DNA from: Bradyrhizobium sp. 138
GTDB taxonomy: Bacteria > Pseudomonadota > Alphaproteobacteria > Rhizobiales > Xanthobacteraceae
Length of the DNA stretch: 64,000 nucleotides
Direction of reading: 5' to 3'
Assembly: GCF_023074075.1 (NCBI RefSeq)
Contig: NZ_JADPKT010000022.1
Location: 124,001-188,000, forward strand
Below the pieces are notes generated by a model. That model worked only from the letters and a program-made list of their open reading frames with translations, ran no database searches and was not told the origin of the DNA. Shown one piece after another: positions 46,656 to 55,632 of the stretch; the stretch's first letter is position 1; each line of letters opens with the position of its first letter. The translations under genes and the position numbers were made by a program.

Positions 46656-47828
46656 CTAGGCCGTCTCGGCCATCAGTTCGCGGCCGATCAGCATGCGGCG
46701 AACCTCGGACGTTCCGGCGCCGATCTCGTAGAGTTTTGCGTCACGCCAGAGACGCCCCACAGGGAATTCGCTGGTATAGCCGACGCCGCCGAGCGCCTGG
46801 ATTGCCTCGCCGGCCATCCACGTCGCCTTCTCCGCGGAATAGAGGATCGCGGCAGCCGCATCCTTGCGTAAGCTGCGTGCGTGATCGGCGCGGTCGCAGG
46901 CCCGACCCACCGCATAGACATAGGCGCGCGTGGCCTGCCAGGTCGCATACATGTCGGCGAGCTTGCCCTGCATCAGCTGGAAGTCGCCGATCGGCTGGCC
47001 GAACTGTTTCCGTTCGTGCATGTAGGGCACCACTGCGTCCATGCAGGCCGCCATGATGCCGAGCGGGCCGCCAGAGAGCACCGCGCGCTCATAGTCGAGG
47101 CCGGACATCAACACCTTGACGCCCTCACCCACCTTGCCCATCACGTTCTCCTCCGGCACCTCGCACTCGTCGAAGAACAAGGGATAGGTGTTGGAGCCGC
47201 GCATGCCGAGCTTGTCGAGATGCTTGCCGTGGGTGAAGCCCTTAAAACCCTTCTCGACGAGGAAAGCGGTCATGCCGCGCGGACCCGCCTCCGGGTCGGT
47301 CTTGGCGTAGACCACCAGCACGTCGGCATCGCCGCCATTGGTGATCCACATCTTCGAGCCGTTGAGCACGTAGCGGTCGCCGCGCTTGTCGGCGCGCAGC
47401 TTCATCGAGACAACGTCAGAGCCGGCCCCCGGCTCGGACATCGCGAGCGCGCCGACATATTCGCCGGAAATCAGCTTCGGCAGATAGCGCTGCCGTTGCG
47501 CGTCGTTGCCGTTGCGGCGGATCTGATTGACGCAGAGGTTGGAATGGGCGCCGTAGGACAGGCCGACGGCGGCGGAGCCGCGCGAAATCTCCTCCATGGC
47601 GACGATATGGGCGAGATAGCCCATGTTGGAGCCGCCATATTGCTCCGGCGCGGTCATGCCGAGCAGGCCGAGGTCGCCAAGGCGCTTCCAGAGGTCTGCC
47701 GGAAACAGGTTAGCCTTCTCGATCTCGGCGGCACGCGGAGTGATCTCCGCCTCCACGAAAGCGCGAAGCGTATCGCGCAGCATGCCAATGTCTTCGCCCA
47801 GATCGAAATCGATGCTCGGGATGTTCAA
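46656..47828 (-). CDS. Isovaleryl-CoA dehydrogenase
   Basis: 390-aa FAD flavoprotein oxidising isovaleryl-CoA to 3-methylcrotonyl-CoA. Acyl-CoA dehydrogenase signatures [20 protein letters not shown] and the IVD-type catalytic Glu247 in [13 protein letters not shown] (other family members place the base elsewhere). The start is TTG 47828 ([10 protein letters not shown]) with GGAGG seven bases upstream, giving the usual IVD length; the open frame to 47900 lacks this support. First gene of the operon, divergent from the AraC regulator. Confidence 0.93.
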   Translation of the reverse strand: MNIPSIDFDLGEDIGMLRDTLRAFVEAEITPRAAEIEKANLFPADLWKRLGDLGLLGMTAPEQYGGSNMGYLAHIVAMEEISRGSAAVGLSYGAHSNLCVNQIRRNGNDAQRQRYLPKLISGEYVGALAMSEPGAGSDVVSMKLRADKRGDRYVLNGSKMWITNGGDADVLVVYAKTDPEAGPRGMTAFLVEKGFKGFTHGKHLDKLGMRGSNTYPLFFDECEVPEENVMGKVGEGVKVLMSGLDYERAVLSGGPLGIMAACMDAVVPYMHERKQFGQPIGDFQLMQGKLADMYATWQATRAYVYAVGRACDRADHARSLRKDAAAAILYSAEKATWMAGEAIQALGGVGYTSEFPVGRLWRDAKLYEIGAGTSEVRRMLIGRELMAETA

Positions 47829-47941
47829 GGCGATTCCTCCGTATTTTTGGCCTTCGAACCTACCGGTATCGAAGCCCTCTTGCGGTCGAAAAGGTTGCAT
47901 TTTCCGCCAAACTTAGCGAGGATTTTTCGGAAGGAATTCCG

Positions 47942-48970
47942 ATGCCTTTTCAAGCCGCAACCGCGATCCCGCGCCGCGCCGTGACCCCCGCCGCCTTTGT
48001 CCGCGGCGTGGTTGCCGCCTATGCGCGCTACGGGCGCGACCCGGCCGAGGCGCTCAGCCGGGGTCAGGTAGCGCCAGACCTTGTCAATTCTCCGGATGGA
48101 CGGGTCACGGCCGCCCAGTTCGAGGCCCTGGCAGGCCATGCCATGCGCGAGCTCGACGACGAGGCGCTCGGCTGGTTCTCGCGCCGGCTGCCTTGGGGCA
48201 CCTATGGCATGCTGTGCCGCGCCTCGATCACGGCGCCGACGCTGGAAGTCGCGCTCAAACGCTGGTGCCGGCACCATCGCCTGCTCACCGAAGACGTGCT
48301 GCTCGATCTCGAGGTTGGCGAAGAGACCGCTGTGGTGTCCATCCGGGAGCTGCGCGACCTCGGGCCCTTGCGCGAATTCTGCCTCGTCACCCTGCTCCGC
48401 TACGCGCTCGGCTTCTCTTGTTGGGCGGTGGATTCCGCGATTGCGCTACGCGCGGCGGAATTCCCTTACCCCCAGCCCGGCCACGTCTCGGTCTATCCGA
48501 CCATCTTCTGCAAGACCATGCGCTTCGACGCGGACCGCGCCCGCATCGTCTTCGACAAGCATTATCTCGCGCTGCCGCTCACGCGCAGCGCCGCCGATCT
48601 CGACAACATGCTCAAGGGCGCGCTCAGGCTGACCGTGCTGCCCTATCGGCGCGACCGCCTGCTGATCGAGCGTGTCCGCCGCGTGCTCCGCAATGCCCGT
48701 GGACGCAGCCTCGGGGCCGAGGACGTCGCGAGCGAACTAGCCCTCTCCACCCGTACCATGCATCGGCGCCTGCGCGAGGAAGCGACCTCGCTGCGCGATC
48801 TCAAGGAAGAGGCGAAGTTCGAACTGGCAAAACAGGAGCTGATGCGCGGCCGCACGCCGATCAAGCGGATTGCGGAGATCGCCGGCTTCCGCAACGAAAA
48901 GAGCTTTTCACGCGCCTTTCGCAGCTGGACCGGCGCAAGTCCGCGCGAGTTTCGGGGGCGGTACCGGTGA
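47942..48970 (+). CDS. AraC-family transcriptional regulator
   Basis: 342 aa. The N-terminal 230 residues form an Arabinose_bd-like domain (AAYARYGRDPAEALSRGQVA, FEALAGHAMRELDDEALGWF) and the C-terminus two HTH motifs (LGAEDVASELALSTRTMHRR, PIKRIAEIAGFRNEKSFSRA) ending in FRSWTGASPREFRGRYR. Divergent from the isovaleryl-CoA dehydrogenase gene across 113 bases, so a likely regulator of the operon. No clear operator dyad in the gap. Confidence 0.88.
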   Translation: MPFQAATAIPRRAVTPAAFVRGVVAAYARYGRDPAEALSRGQVAPDLVNSPDGRVTAAQFEALAGHAMRELDDEALGWFSRRLPWGTYGMLCRASITAPTLEVALKRWCRHHRLLTEDVLLDLEVGEETAVVSIRELRDLGPLREFCLVTLLRYALGFSCWAVDSAIALRAAEFPYPQPGHVSVYPTIFCKTMRFDADRARIVFDKHYLALPLTRSAADLDNMLKGALRLTVLPYRRDRLLIERVRRVLRNARGRSLGAEDVASELALSTRTMHRRLREEATSLRDLKEEAKFELAKQELMRGRTPIKRIAEIAGFRNEKSFSRAFRSWTGASPREFRGRYR

Positions 48971-48982
48971 GACGCGCAGGCG

Positions 48983-50362
48983 TCACGCCGCCGTCTCGAT
49001 GTCAGAACCGATCAGCATCTTGACGGCGTCGTCGAGCGCCTTGGCGTTGTCGGTCAATTCCTGCTCGGATCGCTTCATCATCTGTGCGACGCGCGCGCAG
49101 CTCCGCGACAGGAACTCGATGTTGAGCAGTCGCATGGCATTGATGACCGTACGGTAACGTTCGACGTCCGAACCGACAAGGCCCGGCCGAATGACGGTCT
49201 TTCCATCGGTCGACAGCCCCAGTGATCGGTACATCTCGCGTGCCAGGATCGGCCAGTGGTTCAATAGACGCGACATCTTCTCGCTTTCGACGTCGTCGAA
49301 TGCCGCCAGAAAGTCCTCCGTACTGATATTGCCGCGTGTCCGCGATTCAACCGTCAGATCTTCGATCACGCGGGGGATCTGCTGGATCCGGCGCTCGCGC
49401 TCGTCGGACGATTGCGCGTCGGCAGAGAATTTCTGGATGATCTCGGACCTGAACCGGTAACCCATGCGGATGGCGGTCAAGAGCGAAAGCTGCTTGCTCG
49501 ACAATCCGGTCAGCGGCCCGCCGACCTCCTCGATCGCCAGGAACTCGCAGCGATAATCGCCATCACCCTGGATACGAGCTCGGTGCAGCAAGGTCCGATA
49601 GCGCCGGCCGCCGCGCCCGATCAGCACGGCCTGCGGCGCAACGAACTCGTTCTCGCGCGCCGCAAGCAGGATCTGCGCGGTTTCCTCAAGCCATTTGTAG
49701 ACGAAGTTCTGCCTTCCAGTTTCCGTATTTGCCAGCCGCTGGACCTTGCACCAGGGGACGGACTGCGCCTGGATGGTGAAGAGATCGCCGAGCACATTGT
49801 CGTCGCCGGTGAACAGGGCCGCAGGTGGAATCTGCCCATGGGCGAGTTCGGCGTCGGGCGCCACGAAATGCACGCGCGGATAGCCGTCGAATTCACGAAT
49901 CTCGCCGAACAGGCCGCTATCCAGCTTGCCGACCAGCCCGCGCAATTCGCTGGCATCGACGTCGATGGCGCTCCTCTCGAAAATGCCGATCAACTCCTTG
50001 ATGAGCTGATCCTTGCTCGTCAGCATCTGCAAGTGGCTGAGCGGACCTGGCGGCTCCACGTTCGGGCGGATCAGGCAGAAGATCCGGCGATCGATGGCTG
50101 CCGGTTTTGCGGCGGCAAAATATCCGGCTTCATAAAAGCACCAGGACCAGTCCTCGTACGGCGCGCCGTAAAGCAGAAACAGGCTTTGCGCTGTCCGAAG
50201 ATGATGCTCGATAGAGGGCCGCCATTCATTGCCGCGCGGGATGTCCTCCGAAATGAAGACATCGATGAGTCCATGCGAAGCGGTTTCGATGACCTTCTTC
50301 ATCGCACGGGCTGTCCGGCCGTATTCAGACCGGTGACTGATGAAAATCGGGTTGGGAGCCAT
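48983..50362 (-). CDS. TIR-domain protein with uncharacterised C-terminal region
   Basis: 459 aa from ATG 50362 (MAPNPIFISHRSEYG) with GGGGGAA upstream; the longer open frame to 50665 is not family-like. Residues 5-140 are a TIR domain: beta-A strand IFISHRS, DVFISEDIPRGNEWRPSIEH (BB-loop type), LFLLYGAPYEDWSWCFYEAG with Glu78 in the position of the NADase catalytic Glu. Residues 140-459 match no domain I recognise: a mixed alpha/beta part to about 330 (VHFVAPDAELAHGQIPPAAL, QAVLIGRGGRRYRTLLHRAR) and a helical tail. Bacterial TIR proteins cleave or modify NAD, often in antiphage defence. No sensor partner is next door. By eye less GC-rich than neighbours. Confidence 0.82.
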   Translation of the reverse strand: MAPNPIFISHRSEYGRTARAMKKVIETASHGLIDVFISEDIPRGNEWRPSIEHHLRTAQSLFLLYGAPYEDWSWCFYEAGYFAAAKPAAIDRRIFCLIRPNVEPPGPLSHLQMLTSKDQLIKELIGIFERSAIDVDASELRGLVGKLDSGLFGEIREFDGYPRVHFVAPDAELAHGQIPPAALFTGDDNVLGDLFTIQAQSVPWCKVQRLANTETGRQNFVYKWLEETAQILLAARENEFVAPQAVLIGRGGRRYRTLLHRARIQGDGDYRCEFLAIEEVGGPLTGLSSKQLSLLTAIRMGYRFRSEIIQKFSADAQSSDERERRIQQIPRVIEDLTVESRTRGNISTEDFLAAFDDVESEKMSRLLNHWPILAREMYRSLGLSTDGKTVIRPGLVGSDVERYRTVINAMRLLNIEFLSRSCARVAQMMKRSEQELTDNAKALDDAVKMLIGSDIETAA

Positions 50363-50606
50363 GACGCGCTTCCCCCAGGGTAAAATCCGGCCCGGCCACA
50401 ATCCGGGCGACCTCTGGGAAGCATGGACCCGCGCAGATTGTTGCTCTGTGAGGGAGTTCACACGGCCGCGTCTAATTTTGGGGCCGACATATTTACCCTT
50501 CGGCATTGCCAGGGGTTGAGGCTTGCGCTGAGACAAGCCGGAGATCGTCTCCCACTTCGTCGAAAGCGATCCAAATGCAACGCCGGCCGCCGGCTGGCGT
50601 GGCCCA

Positions 50607-51098
50607 CTAACCCGCGGACACAGCCGCGACGTCCTGCAACGGCAGCGGCACATCCTTGGCAACACCCAACACCGGGAAGCTGCGAACGTTCTTCACATCG
50701 GGCATTGCGGCGAAATGCAGCAGCTGCTGGCGCATGCTCTCGACGCTCGGCGCCACGCATTTCAAGAGATAATCGGTGTCGCCCGAAATCCGCCAGCACT
50801 GCTGGATGCGCGGGATCGCAGCGATCGAGCTCTCGAACGCCTCCAGCACCGGCTGGGCCTGGCTGCCGAGCTGGATCGAGACGAACGACACCACCTCATA
50901 GCCGAGCCGCCGCTCGTCGATGACCGCGCGCACCGCCCGGATCACGCCGCGGCTGAACAGCGACTTCAGCCGGCGCAGGCAGTTCGGCGCGGACACGCCG
51001 ACGCGCAGCGCCAGCTCGTTGTTGCGCACCCGTCCGTCCTGCTGCAGCTCGGATAAGATCTTCAGATCGACGCCGTCGAGCTGGTCCCGCCCCGCCAT
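50607..51098 (-). CDS. Lrp/AsnC-family transcriptional regulator
   Basis: 163 aa. N-terminal HTH (LDGVDLKILSELQQDGRVRN, LALRVGVSAPNCLRRLKSLF) and a RAM/AsnC ligand domain (VVSFVSIQLGSQAQPVLEAF, CWRISGDTDYLLKCVAPSVE). ATG 51098 (MAGRDQLDGV) has GAGG close upstream; the open frame to 51323 is not homologous. Stands alone on the minus strand; target unknown. The gap 50363-50606 to the TIR gene shows no recognisable promoter or gene. Confidence 0.9.
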   Translation of the reverse strand: MAGRDQLDGVDLKILSELQQDGRVRNNELALRVGVSAPNCLRRLKSLFSRGVIRAVRAVIDERRLGYEVVSFVSIQLGSQAQPVLEAFESSIAAIPRIQQCWRISGDTDYLLKCVAPSVESMRQQLLHFAAMPDVKNVRSFPVLGVAKDVPLPLQDVAAVSAG

Positions 51099-51270
51099 AC
51101 CCCACCTCGCTATGGTCGTGTCATGCGAGGCAGCGAAGCATGGGCCGGAATTGGTGCCAAGAGGCCCGGGCCTCTCTCCGTCAGGGCCGGGCATAGCCGT
51201 CAAGGACGGCGTCGCTTCCACTCGCCTTTGTCCCGGGCATGACGGACGTCTCGGGCTCCGGATCGGCCCC

Positions 51271-51576
51271 TCAATGCGTCCAGGGCTCGCCGCGGCGGAA
51301 CGAGAAATTGTCGGCATAGGCAACCGGGCGCCGGATCGAATCCTGCGGCTCGATCACCTGGTAGGCGATGCCCTTGCGTTCGCAATAGGCGATCGCCTCC
51401 TCCTTGGAGTCGAAGCGCAGCGTGATCTGCTGCTTCATGTCGCCGGACGAGGTCCAGCCCATCAGCGGCTCGACCGCGCGCGGCTGCTCCGGCTCGTAGT
51501 CGAGCTGCCATTCCCTGGTCTTGGAGCGGCCGGATTGCATCGCGTTCTTGGCGGGCTTGAAAATGCGTGCGGTCAT
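51271..51576 (-). CDS. NDUFS4-type accessory subunit of respiratory complex I
   Basis: 101 aa. Matches the ETC complex I subunit conserved region: ARIFKPAKNAMQSGRSKTRE, WQLDYEPEQPRAVEPLMGWT, the strand pattern ITLRFDSKEEAIAYCERKGI and C-terminal RRPVAYADNFSFRRGEPWTH. This 18-kDa-type accessory subunit is characteristic of Alphaproteobacteria and mitochondria. ATG 51576 is chosen because the family starts at MTARIFKP; the long open frame upstream is antisense to the OpgC gene. It is expressed apart from the nuo operon. Confidence 0.94.
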   Translation of the reverse strand: MTARIFKPAKNAMQSGRSKTREWQLDYEPEQPRAVEPLMGWTSSGDMKQQITLRFDSKEEAIAYCERKGIAYQVIEPQDSIRRPVAYADNFSFRRGEPWTH

Positions 51577-51834
51577 TTGGCGGTCCGGCCTCTTCGTCTT
51601 TAGCGTTCGATTTCGATGCGTCACGGTAGCAGTTGGTGGAAACCTCAGGGATAGTATAGAGACACCGATTGGGAACTGATCGGTGATTCCGGGGCCTCCC
51701 GGCATCCTCGCCAACGGTATAGTCATTATGCTGCACCGTGACAATTGCGTACCCGCCTTCCGCGCCGGGGTCCCGCCCGGCGGCATTGCCTCGCCGATAT
51801 CAGTGTAACCGTCCCCTCCGAGAGCTCTCGTCGC

Positions 51835-53007
51835 ATGGCCTTCCTGAACATCAATGCCACGCTCCCTGACAAAGGCCGTGACCTCAGGCTCGACCTGTTT
51901 CGCGGCGTCGCGAATTGGGCGATCTTCCTCGACCACATTCCCGACAACGTCGTGAACTGGATCACGACGCGCAATTACGGTTTTTCCGACGCCGCCGACC
52001 TGTTCGTCTTCATCTCCGGCTACACCGCATCCTTCGTCTATGCGCGGATGATGCTGGACCGCGGCTTCATCGTCGGCGCCACCAGGCTCACCAAGCGGGT
52101 CTGGCAGCTCTACGTCGCCCACATCATCCTGTTCGTGATCTATATCGCCTCGATCAGCTATCTGGCGCTGCGCTTCGGCGATAGCGAGATGATCAACGAG
52201 TTCAACGTGGCCGGCCTCGTCGACAACGCCACCGAGACGCTGCGCCAGGGCCTGTTCCTGCGCTTCAAGCCGCTCAATCTCGACGTGCTGCCGCTCTACA
52301 TCGTGCTGATGGGACTGTTCCCGCCGGTGCTGTGGTTCATGCTGCGCAAGCCCGATCTCACGATGGTGCTGTCGATCGTGCTGTGGCTGGTCGCGCGTCA
52401 CTTCGGCTGGAATCTGAACGCCTATCCGGCCGGCCAGTGGTACTTCAACCCGTATTGCTGGCAGGTGCTGTTCGTGTTCGGCGCCTGGTGTGCGATGGGC
52501 GGCGCGCGCCGCTCGATGACGCTGATCAACGCGCCGGTCACGCTCTACCTCTGCCTCGGTTATCTCCTGTTCGCGCTGGTCATGACCATGGCCGGCCGCT
52601 TCCCCACGTTCGGCGGCATGTTCCCGGAGTGGCTGTTCTCGGCCTTCAACCCAAACGACAAGACCAACCTCGCGCCCTATCGCTTCATCCACTTCGTCGT
52701 GATCGTGATCCTGGTGATCCGCTTCGTGCCGAAGGAATGGCCGGGGCTCGAATGGAAGGTGTTCGATCCCTTGATCGTCTGCGGCCAGCAGTCGCTCGCC
52801 GTGTTCTGCGTCGGCGTGTTCCTGTCCTTCGTCGGCCATTTCGAACTGTCGATGAGCTCGGGCTCGCTGCTCGCGCAGATCTTCGTCAGCGTCGCCGGCA
52901 TCGCGATCATGACGACGGTGGCCTATTACATCTCGTGGTCGAAGAAGCAGGACAAGCCGCTGAAGCCGCCGCCCAAGCCGGCGGAAACCGCGGCGAAGGC
53001 GGCCTGA
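51835..53007 (+). CDS. OpgC-domain membrane acyltransferase
   Basis: 390 aa, ten or so membrane helices. Starts MAFLNINATLP then RDLRLDLFRGVANWAIFLDH, the OpgC signature with the Asp/His active-site region. OpgC proteins O-succinylate osmoregulated periplasmic (cyclic beta) glucans. The helical bundle (GFSDAADLFVFISGYTASFV, VFDPLIVCGQQSLAVFCVGV) is followed by a Lys/Pro-rich cytoplasmic tail. ATG 51835 preferred over the in-frame codon at 51745. No glucan synthase gene nearby; substrate inferred from the family. Confidence 0.88.
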   Translation: MAFLNINATLPDKGRDLRLDLFRGVANWAIFLDHIPDNVVNWITTRNYGFSDAADLFVFISGYTASFVYARMMLDRGFIVGATRLTKRVWQLYVAHIILFVIYIASISYLALRFGDSEMINEFNVAGLVDNATETLRQGLFLRFKPLNLDVLPLYIVLMGLFPPVLWFMLRKPDLTMVLSIVLWLVARHFGWNLNAYPAGQWYFNPYCWQVLFVFGAWCAMGGARRSMTLINAPVTLYLCLGYLLFALVMTMAGRFPTFGGMFPEWLFSAFNPNDKTNLAPYRFIHFVVIVILVIRFVPKEWPGLEWKVFDPLIVCGQQSLAVFCVGVFLSFVGHFELSMSSGSLLAQIFVSVAGIAIMTTVAYYISWSKKQDKPLKPPPKPAETAAKAA

Positions 53008-53047
53008 GGCAAAGGCCAACGACCTTGCGCCTGACGCCAGCGTTGCG

Positions 53048-53242
53048 TCAGGCCGCTTCCTCGCCGTCGAACTCGGTGAATTTCCTGTAGATCCAGTCGC
53101 GGCCGTCGTGGCGGCGCCAGACCTTGCCGTAGACGAGCTGCCCGTTGATCGAGCGGCGGGGCACGATCACGGTCCAGAGGTGCCAGATCTCGCTCCAACT
53201 CGCTTGCGGACCGGCGGTTTTGAAGTTGCGATCGACAGACAT
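53048..53242 (-). CDS. Small conserved-looking hypothetical protein
   Basis: 64 aa (MSVDRNFKTAGPQASWSEIW...) with a dense beta-type core: LWTVIVPRRSINGQLVYGKV, WRRHDGRDWIYRKFTEFD. Soluble, Trp-rich, no known domain. Convergent with the OpgC gene. Start ATG 53242; longer frame to 53350 is unlikely. Confidence 0.6.
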   Translation of the reverse strand: MSVDRNFKTAGPQASWSEIWHLWTVIVPRRSINGQLVYGKVWRRHDGRDWIYRKFTEFDGEEAA

Positions 53243-53558
53243 GGCGCAGAACTCACAGGATACGCGCGCTGCGACGAACTGTGACCTCGTGTGAGCACGA
53301 ATTGCAGGCAGCCCATCGCAGGCCGGGACCGATCTGATAACGATCGCCAAGGCGGCCGCAACAACCGCTGATCCTTAACCTAACCGGTCAACCTTACTTC
53401 TCGTGGCTTCGGACCGGAACCGGTTGAAAGAGAGCGCCTGGTTTTTTAGAATGTTCGTGATTTGAGATGGCCGCGCCGTCTTGGGCGCGTGGCAATTTGA
53501 TCGAGCTGACGTCAGATTCTGTCATTGAATTTCGAGGCGCTTCGCCGGGGCGATCAAG
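53243..53558. other. Intergenic region without supportable gene
   Basis: About 316 bases. Open frames on both strands are low-complexity Arg-rich and not coding-like. Nothing else recognised. Confidence 0.5.
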
Positions 53559-53729
53559 ATGAATTTGCAATGTGCACGTCTTCGCCTGGCGCTGCAAATG
53601 GCGCCGGTCGCAACGACCCCGGCGCAAGAGCCGCCGCAGGCCGCCAACGACAATCAGACGGTCTGGCCGTTCGTCCCGTTTCCGCCGGGCTGGCACGCGT
53701 CGGGTTGCTCGGCCGCATCTGACAAATGA
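53559..53729 (+). CDS. Small hypothetical protein, ND-rich/WPFVPFP type
   Basis: 56 aa (MNLQCARLRLALQMAPVATT...). The stretch PPQAANDNQTVWPFVPFPPG followed by WHASG looks like the recurring NDN...WPFVPFP small proteins I recall from Bradyrhizobium. No strong RBS (GGGG about eleven bases upstream). Uncertain. Confidence 0.45.
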   Translation: MNLQCARLRLALQMAPVATTPAQEPPQAANDNQTVWPFVPFPPGWHASGCSAASDK

Positions 53730-53792
53730 CGTCCGAAAAGCGCAACGCCGCGCAAGCGGAATATCATCGCTTGGCGGCGTCCGTTTAGACAT

Positions 53793-53809
53793 TGGGCGCT
53801 GAAATCCCC
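53793..53809 (+). repeat. Dispersed repeat, TGGGCGCTGAAATCCCC, copy 1
   Basis: The 17-base core is identical to the reverse complement of 59186-59202, and about 50 bases before it (starting CGGAATAT) are also similar between the two. Remaining sequence 53730-53974 holds no supportable gene. Confidence 0.7.
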
Positions 53810-53974
53810 AACACCGATATGTCTGTGGCGACGCCCAAAGGTTCGATGCAGCGCCGGCAATTCTGTCCCGGTCAGCGGACCCGATCGGTTGAAACATCGC
53901 GCGGAGGTCGCGAAACGAGGTCCGGATCCGCCTGTCAAATCGCGACGACTACCGTCATGAGATGAGGTCGGGAC

Positions 53975-54051
53975 TGGTCGGGGCAGCTGGATTCGAACCA
54001 ACGACCTGCAGTACCCAAAACTGCCGCGCTACCAGGCTGCGCTATACCCCG
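53975..54051 (-). tRNA. tRNA-Pro (UGG)
   Basis: 77-base minus-strand cloverleaf. Acceptor CGGGGTA/TGCCCCG, anticodon stem GCAGT/ACTGC around loop TTTGGGT giving anticodon TGG, T-arm with GGTTCGAATCC, discriminator A and encoded CCA (plus-strand TGG at 53975-53977). No integration footprint next to it. Confidence 0.95.
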
Positions 54052-54148
54052 AATGTCCGGCGAACCCCGTCGATACACGCTTCCAAAGGCGCCAGCAAGC
54101 TTACAAACTGGCGCCAGCAAGGCTGGCAACGCCCCTCGCCTGCCCGCC

Positions 54149-54631
54149 CTATTTGCTGCCGAACAGAGGATGGCCGACGCGGTCACCGGGGCGGATGCCG
54201 TATTTCTGCGCCGTTCCCGCCACCACCTCCAGTACGGCCCGGGCGGGCCCCCGGGACGAGATGATCTTCGTCGACATCGGCTCGGTGTTCTCGGCGATGC
54301 GCAGGATGCGGCCGTCGGCGCGGATGAAGATCATGTCGAGCGAGACATAGGTGTTCTTCATCCACATCGAGATTTCCTGCTCGGGATTGAAGTCGAACAG
54401 CATGCCTTTGCCGTCCGCCAATTCCTTGCGGTACATCAGGCCGGTCTCCTTCTCCTCTGCGGTCGTCGCCATTTCCACCGAGAACACCTGCACGCCGTTC
54501 TTGGTGACGATCTCCAGCGGCTGGAAGCTGGCGGCGCCGGCGGGCGCACTGACCGCACAGCCGGCGATGACGAGGATGGCGGCAAGCCAGCCCTTCAGAG
54601 CGGACCAGACGTCCTTGCGATCAGATTTCAT
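54149..54631 (-). CDS. DUF192 family secreted protein
   Basis: 160 aa. N-terminal signal (GWLAAILVIAGCAVSAPAGA; the Cys may or may not be a lipobox) followed by the DUF192 beta fold: VFSVEMATTAEEKETGLMYR, the motif MLFDFNPEQEISMWMKNTYV then LDMIFIRADGRILRIAEN, and VLEVVAGTAQKYGIRPGD. Length and motifs are full. DUF192 proteins are widespread in alphaproteobacteria; function not established. Confidence 0.9.
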   Translation of the reverse strand: MKSDRKDVWSALKGWLAAILVIAGCAVSAPAGAASFQPLEIVTKNGVQVFSVEMATTAEEKETGLMYRKELADGKGMLFDFNPEQEISMWMKNTYVSLDMIFIRADGRILRIAENTEPMSTKIISSRGPARAVLEVVAGTAQKYGIRPGDRVGHPLFGSK

Positions 54632-54778
54632 GGGGGCACTCGAGGCGTGGGACTGGAACAGTCCTTACGCGGCGATCGCCAGAAAAGCCAGAGGCGCGCC
54701 GGCCAGCCGGCGCGCGTCCATTGCTCACGATTGCGGGACCTGGTGCCCTAAATTTTGGCGCCCTAAATTCCGGCGCCT

Positions 54779-55450
54779 TTAGTGCGACTGCAATCCCGGC
54801 GATCCGGTCTCGGGATGGATCTCGGCCGCCATCATGCCTTTGGAGCCGGGCCCGAAGCGGACCAGGACGTACTGGCCGGGCCTGAGCTCGGTCATGCCGA
54901 AGCGGCGCAGCGTCTCCATGTGCACGAAAATGTCGGGCGTGCCCTCGCCGCAGGTCAGGAAGCCGAAGCCGCGCAGGCGATTGAACCATTTGACCTGGGC
55001 CCGTTCCAGCCCGCTGGTCGGGGTGACCGTGACATGGGTGCGCGGCGGCAGCATCTGCGCCGGATGGATCGCCGTCGACTCGTCCATCGAGACCACGCGG
55101 AACGCCTGGTAACCCTTGGCGCGCTGAATGCACTCGACGACGATGCGGGCGCCTTCATAGGCGGTCTGGAAGCCGTCGCGCCTGAGCACGGTAACGTGCA
55201 GGAGCACGTCCGGCCAGCCATTGTCGGGAACGATGAAGCCGTAGCCCTTGGAGGCGTCGAACCATTTGATGACGCCGTGGACTTCGACGAGGTTGGCGCT
55301 GGTCTCACCCAACCCGCTGAAGGGACTGAGCGCGCTGTCGCGGCCGGCGCTGCCGTGTTCGCCCGGACGCCCGGACGATACTCCCTGCCCGGGAACCCCG
55401 AGCTTCTTGGACTCAAATCCGTCCGACGACCCCATAACCCCGGACCCCAC
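54779..55450 (-). CDS. Double cold-shock-domain protein
   Basis: 223 aa with two CSDs: residues about 55-120 (VHGVIKWFDASKGYGFIVPD with RNP1-like KGYGFI, DVLLHVTVLRR) and about 150-215 (AQVKWFNRLRGFGFLTCGEG with RNP1-like GFGFL, DIFVHMETLRRFGM). Both bind single-stranded nucleic acid in other members; RNA chaperone or transcription anti-termination role likely. Start GTG 55450, or ATG 55435 (MGSSDGFESK). 182 bases separate it from the sirtuin gene upstream on the same strand; this could be a structured 5' leader. Confidence 0.9.
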   Translation of the reverse strand: MGSGVMGSSDGFESKKLGVPGQGVSSGRPGEHGSAGRDSALSPFSGLGETSANLVEVHGVIKWFDASKGYGFIVPDNGWPDVLLHVTVLRRDGFQTAYEGARIVVECIQRAKGYQAFRVVSMDESTAIHPAQMLPPRTHVTVTPTSGLERAQVKWFNRLRGFGFLTCGEGTPDIFVHMETLRRFGMTELRPGQYVLVRFGPGSKGMMAAEIHPETGSPGLQSH

Positions 55451-55632
55451 ACTGTCATGCGACCCGCCTCAGCAGCGGCGTCGAATCACGCGTCTTTCGA
55501 GAACCTTCTCAACTGGACGCGACGCGAATCTTTCGACTCAAAAGATAACACTCCCGGTTGCGAGGCATAGACAAAAAAGAGATTCGCCGGAACCTATGAA
55601 CAGCTTGCACAGCCGCGAATCAAACTGATGCC

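Noticed and set aside
51577..53019. Long minus-strand open frame upstream of the complex I subunit
   Set aside because: Antisense to the OpgC gene; His/Glu/Gln-rich, no domain. The NDUFS4-type protein begins at 51576.
53394..53897. 167-codon minus-strand open frame
   Set aside because: Arg/Pro-rich low-complexity, no RBS, crosses the dispersed repeat at 53793 and the 56-codon frame on the other strand.
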